Origin: Anaeromyxobacter dehalogenans 2CP-1
GTDB taxonomy: Bacteria; Myxococcota; Myxococcia; Myxococcales; Anaeromyxobacteraceae
Direction of reading: 5' to 3'
Assembly (NCBI RefSeq): GCF_000022145.1
Contig: NC_011891.1
Coordinates: 1,934,001 to 1,998,000 of the forward strand
Length of the DNA: 64,000 nt
Positions 25,840-35,394 of this stretch are shown in pieces. The stretch's first letter is position 1; each line of letters opens with the position of its first letter. A program made the translations under genes and the position numbers. Below the pieces are notes generated by a model. The model had not been told where the DNA came from, did not search any database, and saw only the letters and a list, made by a program, of their open reading frames with translations.

Positions 25840-25857
25840 CGCTTTCCCCCGAAAGCG
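25840..25857. terminator. Stem-loop between RIO kinase and ccsBA genes
   Basis: CGCTTTC-CCCC-GAAAGCG is a perfect 7-bp stem with a 4-base loop, 145 bp after the kinase stop and about 53 bp before the ccsBA start. Without a T-tract it could equally be a leader element for ccsBA. Confidence 0.35.
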
Positions 25858-25909
25858 CCGCGCCGGCACACACCCCGGCCCGGAGCCCTTCCGCTGCAGA
25901 GGTCGTTCG

Positions 25910-28156
25910 ATGCCGAAGCTCCTCGCCCTGCTGTCCTCCCTCAAGCTCGCCGTGATCCTGCTCGTGCTGCTGCTGCTCGGGCTGTCGGCGGGCACGATCA
26001 TCGAGTCGCGGTCCGGCGTCGAGGTGGCGGGTCGGCTCGTCTACTACGCGCCCTGGTTCCTGGCGCTCCAGGCGCTGTTCACGGTGAACGTGGTCGCGTC
26101 GCTGGTCGCGCTGTTCCCGTACGGGAAGATGCGGATCGGCTACCTGCTCACCCATGGCTCGCTGGTGCTGATCCTGGTCGGCGCGCTCGTCACCTACTTC
26201 TTCAAGGTGGAGGGGACGCTCGGCCTGTGGGAGGGCCAGACCGGCAACGAGATCGACCAGGTGGAGAACGGCCAGCTGGTGGCGCGACACACGCTGCCGT
26301 TCTCGGTCCGGCTGATGGACTTCCAGATCGACCACTACCCGGGGACGATGCGCCCGGCGCAGTTCCGCAGCTACGTGGTCATCCTCGATGCGCAGACCGG
26401 GGCCGGCACGCCCGGCGCGCTCTGGATGAACCACCCGCTGGAGGTGGCGGGGTACACCATCTTCCAGTCGAGCTACCAGCAGGAGAACGGGCGCGAGGCG
26501 TCGGTCTTCTCGGTGTCGAAGGACCCGGGCCAGCCCATCGTCTTCGCCGGCTACGTGCTGCTGGTGCTGGGCATGTGCGTGGTGTTCGGCACGCGCATCG
26601 TGCAGCGCCGCCGCGCCGCCGCGCTGCTCGCGAGCCTGGCCGTGCTCGCGCTGGCGCGCCCCGCCGCCGCCGAGGATCAGGTGACGAAGGCCGATCTGGA
26701 GGCGCTGCGGCGCCTGCCGGTGCAGGCCGACGGGCGCCTCATGCCGCTCGACACGTGGGCGCGCGAGAACGTCTGGAAGATCACCGGCCGGCGGCAGTGG
26801 CAGGGCCGCGACTCGGTGGTGGTCGCGGCGGGCTGGCTGGCGAACCCGCAGGCCGCCGCGAACGAGCCGGTGATCGCGCTCGACGACGCGAAGCTCGCCG
26901 AGGCGATCGGGCTCCCCGGCGCCACGCACGCGGCGCTGGTGCAGGTGGCGCGCAGCCCGCAGTTCGGGCAGCTCATGCGGCAGGCCTCCGAGCAGGAGGC
27001 GCACAACGAGCCGCGCCGCGGCGTCCTCGCCGACGTCGAGAAGCTCTACGAGCGCGCCCAGCGCATGGGCGACCTCATCTCCGGCGGCGTGCGACCGGTG
27101 CCGGTGGGCGGGCCCGCCGAGGCGCGCTGGAACCCGGCGCCGCAGCCGGGGCTTCCGGGCCTGCTCGAGGTGGCCCGCGGGCCGCGCCTGGAGGGCTGGC
27201 CGTCGGCCGCCGCAATGGATCGCGAGGTCTCGTACAACGCCACGCGCCCGAGCCGCATCGCCTGGATCGTGCTGGTGGGTGCGCTGGTGGCCGCGATCGC
27301 CGGCTGGCGCACGCGGAACCGCACGCTCGACGCGGCCGCGGCGGTGCTGCTGGTGATCGGGTTCGGGGTGATGACCTGGGGCCTCGGCACCCGGTGGGCC
27401 GTCGGTGGCCGCGTGCCCGCGTCCAACATGTACGAGTCGATGCTGTTCCTGGCGTGGGGCGTGGGCCTGTTCGCGCTCGTCGCGCTCGTGTTCATCCGCA
27501 ACCGGCTGGTGCTGGTGAACGCGAGCGCCGGCGCCACGCTCACCATGCTGCTGGTGGACCTGCTGCCCATGGACGGCTTCATCCACCCGATGCCGCCGGT
27601 GCTCACCGGCACGCCCTGGCTCGCCATCCACGTGCCCATCATCATGGTGAGCTACGCGGTGCTGGCGCTGGGGGTGATCATCGCGCACATGCAGATCGCG
27701 TTCGGCGCGCTGGCGCCCAGGCGCGAGGACCTCATCGAGAAGATGGCCGACCTGAACTACTGGTACACGATGGTCGGGTCGATCCTGCTCATCGCCGGCA
27801 TCCTCACCGGCTCGATCTGGGCGGCGTCGTCGTGGGGCCGGTACTGGGGCTGGGATCCGAAGGAGGTCTGGTCGCTGGTCGCCTTCCTCGCCTACATGGC
27901 CATCCTGCACGGCCGCTCCGACCGGCTCCTCGGCCGGTTCGGCGTGGCGGCCTGGAGCATCATCGCGTTCCAGACCATCCTCATGACGTACCTCGGCGTG
28001 AACTACGTCCTCGGGACCGGGCTCCACGCGTACGGCTTCGGCGACTCGCCCATCGTGATCTGGATGGTGCTCATCGCGCTGGCCGAGATCGCGTTCCTGG
28101 CCTGGGGCGGGTTCGCCCAGCGCCGCGGCCAGGCGCGCACGCCGGCGGCCGGGTAG
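25910..28156 (+). CDS. ccsBA: System II cytochrome c biogenesis protein CcsBA (ResB-ResC fusion)
   Basis: A 748-residue membrane protein joining a CcsB/ResB-like N-terminal half (TMs near residues 8-30, 47-65, 75-95, then a periplasmic domain, a TM near 205-225 and another hydrophobic segment at about 235-250) to a CcsA/ResC C-terminal half. The tryptophan-rich heme-binding WWD motif is intact: SSWGRYWGWDPKEVW at about residues 640-654, flanked by histidines in LAIHVPIIM and in LHAYGFGDSP. The fusion exports heme and ligates it to CxxCH apoproteins outside the membrane. It would mature the c-type cytochrome encoded at 58825. Fused CcsBA occurs in epsilonproteobacteria, Bacteroidetes and some deltaproteobacteria-like groups. 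Confidence 0.93.
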   Translation: MPKLLALLSSLKLAVILLVLLLLGLSAGTIIESRSGVEVAGRLVYYAPWFLALQALFTVNVVASLVALFPYGKMRIGYLLTHGSLVLILVGALVTYFFKVEGTLGLWEGQTGNEIDQVENGQLVARHTLPFSVRLMDFQIDHYPGTMRPAQFRSYVVILDAQTGAGTPGALWMNHPLEVAGYTIFQSSYQQENGREASVFSVSKDPGQPIVFAGYVLLVLGMCVVFGTRIVQRRRAAALLASLAVLALARPAAAEDQVTKADLEALRRLPVQADGRLMPLDTWARENVWKITGRRQWQGRDSVVVAAGWLANPQAAANEPVIALDDAKLAEAIGLPGATHAALVQVARSPQFGQLMRQASEQEAHNEPRRGVLADVEKLYERAQRMGDLISGGVRPVPVGGPAEARWNPAPQPGLPGLLEVARGPRLEGWPSAAAMDREVSYNATRPSRIAWIVLVGALVAAIAGWRTRNRTLDAAAAVLLVIGFGVMTWGLGTRWAVGGRVPASNMYESMLFLAWGVGLFALVALVFIRNRLVLVNASAGATLTMLLVDLLPMDGFIHPMPPVLTGTPWLAIHVPIIMVSYAVLALGVIIAHMQIAFGALAPRREDLIEKMADLNYWYTMVGSILLIAGILTGSIWAASSWGRYWGWDPKEVWSLVAFLAYMAILHGRSDRLLGRFGVAAWSIIAFQTILMTYLGVNYVLGTGLHAYGFGDSPIVIWMVLIALAEIAFLAWGGFAQRRGQARTPAAG

Positions 28157-28226
28157 CGCGGGCCGCCGGGCAGCGTCCCCGGTCCCGACGCGCGATCGTC
28201 CACCCACACGCAGGAGGAGACAGCCG

Positions 28227-28727
<501 letters not shown>

Positions 28728-28870
28728 GGGATCACCCGGGGTGGCGGCGCCGGGCGCCGCGGCCCCGGCGCCGCGCCGGCCGCGCACGGCGCGGTTCCAG
28801 AAGCGCCTAGTGCCGACGGGCGCCCCCCCGGAAGCTTCGCGCCGCGACGCGCGGAGCCCACCCGGCGGAG

Positions 28871-28903
28871 GCAGGACCCAGGGTTCGGCCCCCAGGGTCC
28901 TGC
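28871..28903. terminator. Stem-loop between rubrerythrin and kinase genes
   Basis: GCAGGACCC-N15-GGGTCCTGC is a perfect 9-bp inverted repeat. It lies 144 bp after the rubrerythrin stop and 32 bp before the kinase start. It may be an operator or a leader hairpin rather than a terminator, because no T-tract follows. Confidence 0.35.
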
Positions 28904-28934
28904 GGCGCGTCGCCACGCTGAGCAGATCGCAGGC

Positions 28935-31469
28935 ATGCCCCGCCGCGAGGCAGAGCCGCCCGCCGGCAGCGAGCCCTCGCGCGAGGAGGCGACGGGCCCG
29001 ACCCCGGCCGATCCGCAGGTGTCGCTGCGCGAGCAGTTCGCGAGGCTGGCCGAGAGCGTGCCGGGCGTGATCTGCTCGTTCCGGCTCCGGCCGGACGGCA
29101 CCGCCTCGATGCCGTTCGCGACGCCCGCCGCGGAGGAGCTGTACGGCGTGTCGCGCGAGGAGCTCGCGCGAGACATGTCGGCCTGGGCGCGCAACGTCCA
29201 CCCCGACGACCTGCCCGGCGTGGTCCGGCGGATCGCGGCGTCCGCCCGGACGCTCTCGCGCTGGCACGACGTGTTCCGATACCAGCACCCGACGCGCGGG
29301 CTGCGCTGGATCGAGGGCTGGTCGTCGCCGCAGCCTGAATCCGGCGAGGGGGTGATCTGGCACGGCTACGTGACCGACGTCACCGCGCACAAGCAGCTCC
29401 AGGAGCACCTGCGGGAGAGCGAGCGCAAGCTGAGGGAGGTCATCCGCGCCTCCGGGGCCGCCTACTTCGAGCACTCCGCCGATCTCTCCAGCGGCTTCGC
29501 CACGCCGCGGATGGCGGAGATCCTGGGCTTCGCGCCGGAGGCGCTGCCGGTCTGCCCGGCGCTCGTCCCCTGGCTGATGGAGCGGCTGCACCCCGAGGAC
29601 GCGCCCGGCTTCGTGTCCGCGATGGCCGAGTACGCCACGGGCAAGGCCGCCGAGCTCGAGCGCGAGCTGCGGGTGCGCGGCCGAGAGGGCTGGCGCTGGG
29701 TGCGGCTGGTGATCACCGCGGTCACCCGGAGCGGGCACCGCCCGGACCGGAGCGCCGGGCTGGTGTTCGACATCACCGAGCGCATGGACGCGGAGGCGCG
29801 GCTCCTGGCCGATCGCTCCGCGCTGGAGCGGCTGCACGAGGTGTCCGCCCGCCTGGTGAGCGAGGACGCGCTCCCCACGCTGCTCGAGGCCGTGATGGAC
29901 GCGGCGCTGGCGGTGGCGGGCGCGCGCATGGGGACGCTCCACATCCTGGAGGAAGGCTCCGCCGCGCTCCGGCTCGTGGCGCACCGCGGGTTCCCGCCGG
30001 ACGTGGTGCGGTCGCTCGCGGACGTGCCCGACGATCCCATCGCTTGCCCGGAGCGGCTGCGCGGGAAGGAGCGGCACGTGGTGGAGGACGCGCGCGCCTG
30101 CGCGCACCTCGCCGGGACGCAGGCGCGGCGCCTGCTCGAGGACGCCGGCGTGCGGGCGCTGCAGTCCACGCCGCTCATCGCCCGCGACGGGCGGCCGCTC
30201 GGGATGATCTCCACGCACTGGCGCGAGCCGCACCGGCCCGACGACGTGACGCTGCGGATGCTCGACCTGCTGGCCAGGCAGGCCGCGGATCTCATCGAGC
30301 ACCGCCAGCGCGAGCAGGCGCTGCGCGACGCGGATCGGCGGAAGACGGACTTCCTGGCGGTGCTCTCGCACGAGCTGCGCAACCCGCTCGCGCCGATCCG
30401 CAACGCGGTCTACCTGCTGCACCACGCGCCGCCCGGCGGACCGCAGGCGGAGCGGGCGCGCGCGGTCATCGAGCGGCAGGCGGATCACCTGGCCAAGCTG
30501 GTGGACGACCTGCTCGACCTCAGCCGCGTGAACTTCGGGAAGATCGCGCTGCAGCGCACGGTGCTCGACGCCCGCGAGGTGGTGCGCCGCACCTGCGACG
30601 ACCTCCGGCCGCTGTTCGACGAGCGCGGGCCGGCGCTGCACCTCGACCTCGACGACCAGCCGGTGTGGGTGGACGCCGATCCGACGCGCCTCGGCCAGAT
30701 CGCGGGCAACCTGCTCACCAACGCGGTGAAGTTCACGCCGCCCGGCGGGCGGGTCGGCGTGACCGTGCGCGCGGAGGGTGGGGCCTGCGTGCTGCGGGTC
30801 CGAGACACCGGCGTCGGGATCGATCCGGGCCTTCTCGAGGCGATCTTCGAGCCGTTCGCCCAGGCGGAGCGCACCCGCTGGACCGCGCGCGGGGGGATGG
30901 GGATCGGCCTCTCGCTGGTGCGCAGCCTGGTGGGCATGCACGGCGGGACGGTGGTCGCCCGGAGCGAGGGGGCCGGCCGCGGCGCGGAGCTGGTGGTGAC
31001 GCTCCCGCTGGCGCCGCAGCGCGCCGGGGTCGCCGGGCGCGCCGCGGCGCCCGCCGTCCCGCGCCTCGACCTGGTGCTCGTGGAGGACGAGGCCGACGGG
31101 CGTGAGACGCTGGGCGAGATCCTGCGGATGCAGGGGCACGAGGTCCGCCTCGCCGCGGACGGACGCCAGGGGATCGAGGCCGTCCGGGAGCGGCTGCCGG
31201 ACGCGCTCATCTGCGACGTGGGGCTGCCCGACCTGAACGGCTACGAGGTGGTGGCGCGCGTCCGCGCCGTGCCCGGAGGCGCCGCGACGTACGCGGTGGC
31301 GCTCACCGGGTATGCGCAGCCCGACGACGTGCAGCGTGCGCGCGACGCCGGGTTCGACGCCCACCTCGCGAAGCCGCCCGACCTCGATCAGCTCGAGCGA
31401 CTGCTCGCGGAGGCCGCCGTGCGTCGGGCGCGCCGCGCGCCGGCGGCGGAGCCGGGACCGCCTCCCTGA
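28935..31469 (+). CDS. Soluble hybrid histidine kinase, PAS-PAS-GAF-HisKA-HATPase-REC
   Basis: An 844-residue kinase without transmembrane segments. Two PAS domains (about residues 35-155 and 165-285, closing with VTDVTAHKQ and VFDITERMD), a GAF domain (about 300-455), HisKA with His479 (AVLSHELRNPLAPIRN), HATPase (NLLTNAVKFTPPGG, DTGVGID, GMGIGLSLVRSL) and a C-terminal receiver (VLVEDEADG, phospho-acceptor in ICDVGLPDLNGYE). The kinase core and receiver closely resemble those of the kinase at 4523 (same HELRNPLAPIR, FTPPGGRV and HLAKPP segments), suggesting duplication with exchange of sensor parts. Signal is cytosolic; redox or small ligand. No cognate regulator with DNA-binding domain is adjacent. 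Confidence 0.92.
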   Translation: MPRREAEPPAGSEPSREEATGPTPADPQVSLREQFARLAESVPGVICSFRLRPDGTASMPFATPAAEELYGVSREELARDMSAWARNVHPDDLPGVVRRIAASARTLSRWHDVFRYQHPTRGLRWIEGWSSPQPESGEGVIWHGYVTDVTAHKQLQEHLRESERKLREVIRASGAAYFEHSADLSSGFATPRMAEILGFAPEALPVCPALVPWLMERLHPEDAPGFVSAMAEYATGKAAELERELRVRGREGWRWVRLVITAVTRSGHRPDRSAGLVFDITERMDAEARLLADRSALERLHEVSARLVSEDALPTLLEAVMDAALAVAGARMGTLHILEEGSAALRLVAHRGFPPDVVRSLADVPDDPIACPERLRGKERHVVEDARACAHLAGTQARRLLEDAGVRALQSTPLIARDGRPLGMISTHWREPHRPDDVTLRMLDLLARQAADLIEHRQREQALRDADRRKTDFLAVLSHELRNPLAPIRNAVYLLHHAPPGGPQAERARAVIERQADHLAKLVDDLLDLSRVNFGKIALQRTVLDAREVVRRTCDDLRPLFDERGPALHLDLDDQPVWVDADPTRLGQIAGNLLTNAVKFTPPGGRVGVTVRAEGGACVLRVRDTGVGIDPGLLEAIFEPFAQAERTRWTARGGMGIGLSLVRSLVGMHGGTVVARSEGAGRGAELVVTLPLAPQRAGVAGRAAAPAVPRLDLVLVEDEADGRETLGEILRMQGHEVRLAADGRQGIEAVRERLPDALICDVGLPDLNGYEVVARVRAVPGGAATYAVALTGYAQPDDVQRARDAGFDAHLAKPPDLDQLERLLAEAAVRRARRAPAAEPGPPP

Positions 31470-31557
31470 GTCCCCGGGCCCCGGCAGCGCCGCGGGCGCG
31501 GCCGCGTCGATCGGCGGACCGCGCGGACGCGCCGGCTCGACGGGCGCGCGGCCCGGC

Positions 31558-32028
31558 TCACCCCAGGGTCGCGGCGTCGCGCGCCGCTGCCGCGTCGCCG
31601 CGCTGGCCGCGCACCGGCGGCGCGAGCTGCGCCCGGAGCGCGGCCACGTCGAACCACAGCTCCTCCCGCGAGATCCGGTCGCCGCGCAGCTCGAACACGT
31701 GCAGCATCCGGAACGTGGCGCGCCCGGACCATCCGGCCAGCCCGCAGAAGCTCGCGTCGGCGATCGTCCCGGTCCACTCGGTCTCGTCCACCAGGAACCC
31801 CTCGCCGTACCGGCGCGCGATGGGGCGCACGCCCTCGCCGCGCAGATCCTCGAACAGCTGGCGGTAGAAGCCCCGGACGGCCTCCTTCCCGGAGAGCGGC
31901 CCGCAGGTCGATCCCACGCAGCGGTGCTGCAGGTCCTCGGTGAACGTGGACAGCACGCCGTCGAGGTCGTCGTGCGCCTCCTGCTCGAAGTGCCGGTCCA
32001 CCAGCCGATCCATCTCGTCCCGGGTCAT
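31558..32028 (-). CDS. SnoaL/NTF2-like protein
   Basis: A 156-residue protein with a SnoaL/NTF2-like alpha+beta cone fold pattern: N-terminal helix MDRLVDRHFEQEAHDDLDGVLSTFTED (given here as the segment from residue 6), GPLSGKEAVRGFYRQLFED helix, and strands GFLVDETEWTGTI and FRMLHVFELRGDRISREELWFD. A strong GGAGGAGG precedes the ATG by about five bases. It is divergent from the LuxR gene at 32234, so that regulator may control it. Members include polyketide cyclases and many orphan proteins; no catalytic assignment is possible. Confidence 0.8.
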   Translation of the reverse strand: MTRDEMDRLVDRHFEQEAHDDLDGVLSTFTEDLQHRCVGSTCGPLSGKEAVRGFYRQLFEDLRGEGVRPIARRYGEGFLVDETEWTGTIADASFCGLAGWSGRATFRMLHVFELRGDRISREELWFDVAALRAQLAPPVRGQRGDAAAARDAATLG

Positions 32029-32233
32029 GTCGCCTCCTCCGCCGGCGGCTCCGCCGCCGCGCCTGCGCCGAACCTCGCGCCGGCGTGGGGCGGACACCAT
32101 CCGACGGCCGTCGGGGAATGGGCCGCGCCGCCCGGCGCCGAACCAGTTGGAGCGGGCGCTGGCGCCGCGGCGGGCGAGGCGGCTATGGGGACCGCCACCG
32201 GCGGCGCCGCGCGCCCCGGCGGAGGGGGCCGCC

Positions 32234-33358
32234 ATGCCGGATCGCCGGGCGGGGACGGAGCGCGTGGAGCGGGACGTGGCGGCGCTGTGCCGGCGGGGCC
32301 TGCCCTGGACCACGCTGTGGGAGGCTGCCCGGGGCCGCGTCGCGGACGCGATCCCGTTCGAGGCGGCGGCGTTCGCGGCCACCGACCCGGCCACGCTCCT
32401 GCCCACCGCCGGCGTGCTCCACGAGCTGCCCGACCGCTACTGCGCCGCCATCCTCGACAACGAGATCCGCGAGGACGACTACGACAAGCTGTCCGCGCTC
32501 GCCCGCGGGCGGCGGCACGTGGGCGTCCTCGGCGTGAGCACCGCCGGCCGTCCCGAGCGGAGTGCCCGCTACCGCGACGTGCTCGCGCCCATCGGGCTCG
32601 GTCGCCAGGCGCGCAGCGCGTGCGTGGCCGGCGGCGGCTGCTGGGCCTGGCTCGACCTGTACCGCGAGCGCGGGCGGCCGGAGTTCACGGGGCCAGAGGC
32701 CGAGGCGCTGGGGCGCATCGCCCGGAGCCTCGCGGAGGCGCTCCGCGCGTCGCTGCTCCTGGAGGGCGCGTCGGCGCGCGCGCCGGAGGACGCGCCGGGG
32801 CTGGTGCTGCTCGGGCCCGGGCTGGAGCGGGTCGCGGCCGATTCGGCCGCGGAGCGTTGGCTGGAGGAGCTGGGCGGGGACGGGGCGGCGCCGCCGCTGG
32901 CGCTCCAGGCCGTCGCCGCCGCCGCGCGCCGGCGCGACGAGGCGGGGGAGGCGGCCGGGCCGCCGCGGGTGCGGGCCCGCGCGCGCTCCGGGCGCTGGCT
33001 GACCGTACACGGCTTCCGGCCCGCCGGCCGCGCGGGCGTGGAGCTCGCGGCGGTCATCGAGCCGGTTGCGCCGGTGGAGCTGGCGGAGCTGCAGGTCTGC
33101 GCGTTCGGGCTGACGCCGGCGGAGCGCCGGGTGCTGCAGCTCACGCTGCAGGGGCTCTGCACCAAGGAGATCGCGGCGGCGCTGGGCATCTCGCCCTACA
33201 CCGCGCGCGACCACCTCACCCACGTCTTCGACAAGACCGGCGCCCGCAGCCGCGCGCAGCTGTTCGCGCGCCTCGCCGCGGCGCGCCCGCCCGAGCGCGC
33301 CCGCGCCGCCGGGCCCGGCGCGATCCTGGCCGGACCCGGCGCGCGCGAGGAGGCCTGA
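32234..33358 (+). CDS. LuxR-type HTH transcriptional regulator
   Basis: A 374-residue regulator. The C-terminal GerE/LuxR helix-turn-helix occupies about residues 290-350 (LTPAERRVLQLTLQGLCTKE, then ISPYTARDHLTHVFDKTGA). The N-terminal ~280 residues look like a GAF-type sensory region (IPFEAAAFAATDPATLLPTA, GGGCWAWLDLYRERGRPEFT), as in other GAF-LuxR regulators. GGAGGGG lies 7-13 bases before the ATG. There is no receiver domain, so it likely senses a small ligand directly. It is divergent from the SnoaL-like gene across 205 bp. Confidence 0.88.
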   Translation: MPDRRAGTERVERDVAALCRRGLPWTTLWEAARGRVADAIPFEAAAFAATDPATLLPTAGVLHELPDRYCAAILDNEIREDDYDKLSALARGRRHVGVLGVSTAGRPERSARYRDVLAPIGLGRQARSACVAGGGCWAWLDLYRERGRPEFTGPEAEALGRIARSLAEALRASLLLEGASARAPEDAPGLVLLGPGLERVAADSAAERWLEELGGDGAAPPLALQAVAAAARRRDEAGEAAGPPRVRARARSGRWLTVHGFRPAGRAGVELAAVIEPVAPVELAELQVCAFGLTPAERRVLQLTLQGLCTKEIAAALGISPYTARDHLTHVFDKTGARSRAQLFARLAAARPPERARAAGPGAILAGPGAREEA

Positions 33359-33373
33359 CCGGCTGGGCCGAGC

Positions 33374-33408
33374 GCGATCCGCGCCTCCCGATGGTGATCG
33401 CGGATCGC
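33374..33408. terminator. Bidirectional terminator candidate
   Basis: GCGATCCGCG-N15-CGCGGATCGC is a perfect 10-bp inverted repeat centred in the 60-bp gap between convergent genes (LuxR stop 33358, lipoprotein stop 33419). Its position fits a shared terminator. Confidence 0.55.
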
Positions 33409-33418
33409 GAACGGTCGC

Positions 33419-34012
33419 TCAGGGGCAGGACAGCGCCGGGTTCCACTGCGCGAACGTGCCCGCCGGGTTGTTGCGCCAGATCCAGACGTGCAGGTCGTAG
33501 TGCCAGGGCTCGCCGGGCCCATGGCCCTCCATCGGCCCCTGGAACGCCTGCCCGAACAGGCTGGGACGCGGCGGAACGTCGGCGGCGTCGGGCGGGGTGC
33601 TCCCGATCCACGGGGCGCCGTCGTGGAAGATGGGCAGGACGTACTCGACGCCCACCAGCGCGAGCCCGTCGGCGGTGGGCAGGTACAGCAGCGCCTCGGG
33701 CGCGTCCGCCTCGATCGACGGATCGAGCAGCCGCGCCAGGTTGATGTAGTGGATCCCCATGGCGCCGGCGGGCGACGCGACGCACGGGCTCAGCGGCGCG
33801 AAGCCCTCCGCCTCGGCGACCGCGACGTCGTGGTAGCGCGCGCTCGCGGCGCGCGCGGCCGCCAGCGCCTGGCCCTCCGACGCGGCGCGCGCCGCCGCCG
33901 AGGCCGCCGCCTCGTCCTCCGGTGCCTGCCCGCCGCACCCGGCGACCGCCGCCGCCAGCGCCGCCGCGCCTGCCACCGAACCGAACCTCGTCCGCATGCT
34001 CCTCGAGCCCAT
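33419..34012 (-). CDS. Hypothetical lipoprotein
   Basis: A 197-residue exported protein. The signal peptide (MGSRSMRTRFGSVAGAAALA) ends at a lipobox VAGC with Cys26. The mature part has an Ala-rich helix, then a compact domain containing GAMGIHYINLARLLDP, GVEYVLPIFHDG and WHYDLHVWIWRNNPAGTF, with conserved-looking His and Trp residues that could hold a metal. The start at 34012 is preferred to 33997 because GGAGGG lies eight bases before it. No known function; similar small lipoproteins occur with oxidoreductase clusters, but no such neighbour is here. Confidence 0.75.
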   Translation of the reverse strand: MGSRSMRTRFGSVAGAAALAAAVAGCGGQAPEDEAAASAAARAASEGQALAAARAASARYHDVAVAEAEGFAPLSPCVASPAGAMGIHYINLARLLDPSIEADAPEALLYLPTADGLALVGVEYVLPIFHDGAPWIGSTPPDAADVPPRPSLFGQAFQGPMEGHGPGEPWHYDLHVWIWRNNPAGTFAQWNPALSCP

Positions 34013-34292
34013 TCGTCGTCCCTCCGCGAGCTTTCGCCCGCACCGTTCGGCGCCGCCGCCGCCGTGCCCCCGCACGCGGCCGTCGTCGCACATGGGCGCG
34101 CACGCTACGCCGGAGGCGATGGCGAAGACATCCGACGTTCGTACGGATCGTGCGCGGCCGGAGAGGGCGTAACCGCGCGCTGGCGCCCGCCCAGGCGCCC
34201 GTCTCGCCGGCGGGGTGGTCGTGGCCGCCCCGGCCTCCCCGCGTCGGGGCCGCCGCGCGGGCCGCGAGGCCGCGGATCGGGTAAGAAGGGCC

Positions 34293-35147
34293 GTGCGCGT
34301 CACCCCGTCCCCCGGTCCCTGGACTGCTTACGCCCGCGCGCTCCTCTCGCGGAAGCCCCGCGTCGCCGCGCCGGGGCAGGGAGGGTTCGCGCTGGAGCGG
34401 CGCGCGGCAGGGATCCGCTGCGACCCGCGGCGGCTCGCGACCTACCGCGACGTGTGCGGGTTCGCCGCCGGCCCCGACCTGCCGGTCACCTATCCGCACG
34501 TGCTCGCCTGGCCGCTGCACCTCGCGCTCCTCACCGCGCCGGAGCTCCCGGTGCGGGCGCTCGGGCTGGTCCACCTCCGCAACCGGATCGACGCGCTCCG
34601 ACCGCTGCCCGAGGGCGTGCCGCTCGAGCTGCGCGCGCGGCTCTCGGGCCCGCGCGAGGCAGGGCGCGGCCAGGAGCTGGACCTGGTGACCGAGGCATGG
34701 GCCGCCGGTGAGCTGGCGTGGCAGGAGGAGGCGGTGCTGCTCGCCCGCCGACCCGGCGCCGGCCGCGGTCCCCCTGCGCCGGGGGACGCGGATCCCGCCG
34801 GCGCGGACGAGCGCCGCTGGGAGGTGCCGGCCGCGACCGGGCGCCGGTACGCGCGTGCGTCGGGCGACTTCAACCCCATCCACCTCTCCGCGCTCACCGC
34901 CCGCGCGTTCGGCTTCGAGCGGGCCATCGCGCACGGCATGTGGTCGCTCGCGCGGATCGCCGCGGAGCTCGGCCCCGGGCTGCCGCCGGGGCCCGTCCGG
35001 CTGGACGCCTCCTTCAGGGCGCCGGTGCTGCTGCCGGCCGCCGTGACGCTGAGGCGCTGGGAGATCGCGGAGGGGCTCGGGTTCGCGCTGCGCGATCGGG
35101 GCGGGAGCCGCCCCCACGTGCTCGGCGCGCTCACGACGCGGCCCTGA
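34293..35147 (+). CDS. MaoC-like (hot-dog) dehydratase/hydratase
   Basis: A 284-residue double hot-dog protein. The hydratase-2 motif YARASGDFNPIH starts at residue 186, carrying the Asp and His used by R-specific enoyl-CoA hydratases, followed by FGFERAIAHGMWSLARI. The N-terminal half is a second, degenerate hot-dog domain (LPVTYPHVLAWPLHLALL). This layout matches MaoC-type proteins that hydrate or dehydrate acyl-CoA or act in fatty acid synthesis. The start is uncertain: GTG 34293 is chosen, with AAGAAGGG just upstream; an earlier in-frame start at 34215 would add an Arg-rich leader. It is divergent from the lipoprotein gene. Confidence 0.82.
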   Translation: MRVTPSPGPWTAYARALLSRKPRVAAPGQGGFALERRAAGIRCDPRRLATYRDVCGFAAGPDLPVTYPHVLAWPLHLALLTAPELPVRALGLVHLRNRIDALRPLPEGVPLELRARLSGPREAGRGQELDLVTEAWAAGELAWQEEAVLLARRPGAGRGPPAPGDADPAGADERRWEVPAATGRRYARASGDFNPIHLSALTARAFGFERAIAHGMWSLARIAAELGPGLPPGPVRLDASFRAPVLLPAAVTLRRWEIAEGLGFALRDRGGSRPHVLGALTTRP

Positions 35148-35283
35148 GCGAGCGGTTCACGGTGAGCGGATGTGCGTGGGGCGGCGCGCCGCGCGCAGGC
35201 CCCCGCATGACTCCCGTTGGGTACACCGGCGGTACTGCGACGCTGAGTCTTGACCTCCTAGGGGGGAGTCTCTTACGGTGAAG

Positions 35284-35374
35284 GGCACCACGCTTCAGGG
35301 CAATTCACCCGCACTTAGGGTGAAGCGCAAAGCCGCGGGTCCGGCGACGCCGGACGGCCGTGGCCGCCGTGGCG
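35284..35374 (+). promoter_or_regulatory. GEMM-class riboswitch (c-di-GMP-I type) candidate
   Basis: The element matches the GEMM layout. Closing stem CCACG (35288-35292) with CGTGG (35368-35372); conserved CAGGGCAA (35296-35303); P1b hairpin TTCACCC-GCACTTA-GGGTGAA (35304-35324); conserved GCGCAAAGCC (35325-35334, consensus GACGCAAAGCC); second hairpin GTCCGGC-GAC-GCCGGAC; then a GGCCGTGGCCGCC 3' segment resembling the usual GACAGCCGGGUUGCCG-type tail. The GNRA loop of P1b is replaced by a 7-base loop. The intact CAGGGCAA favours c-di-GMP over 3',3'-cGAMP, but ligand choice is inference. A possible -35 TTGACC lies at 35250. The element precedes the acetamidase gene by 105 bp. Confidence 0.8.
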
Positions 35375-35394
35375 AGACCGGTCCTCCGGCCCCA

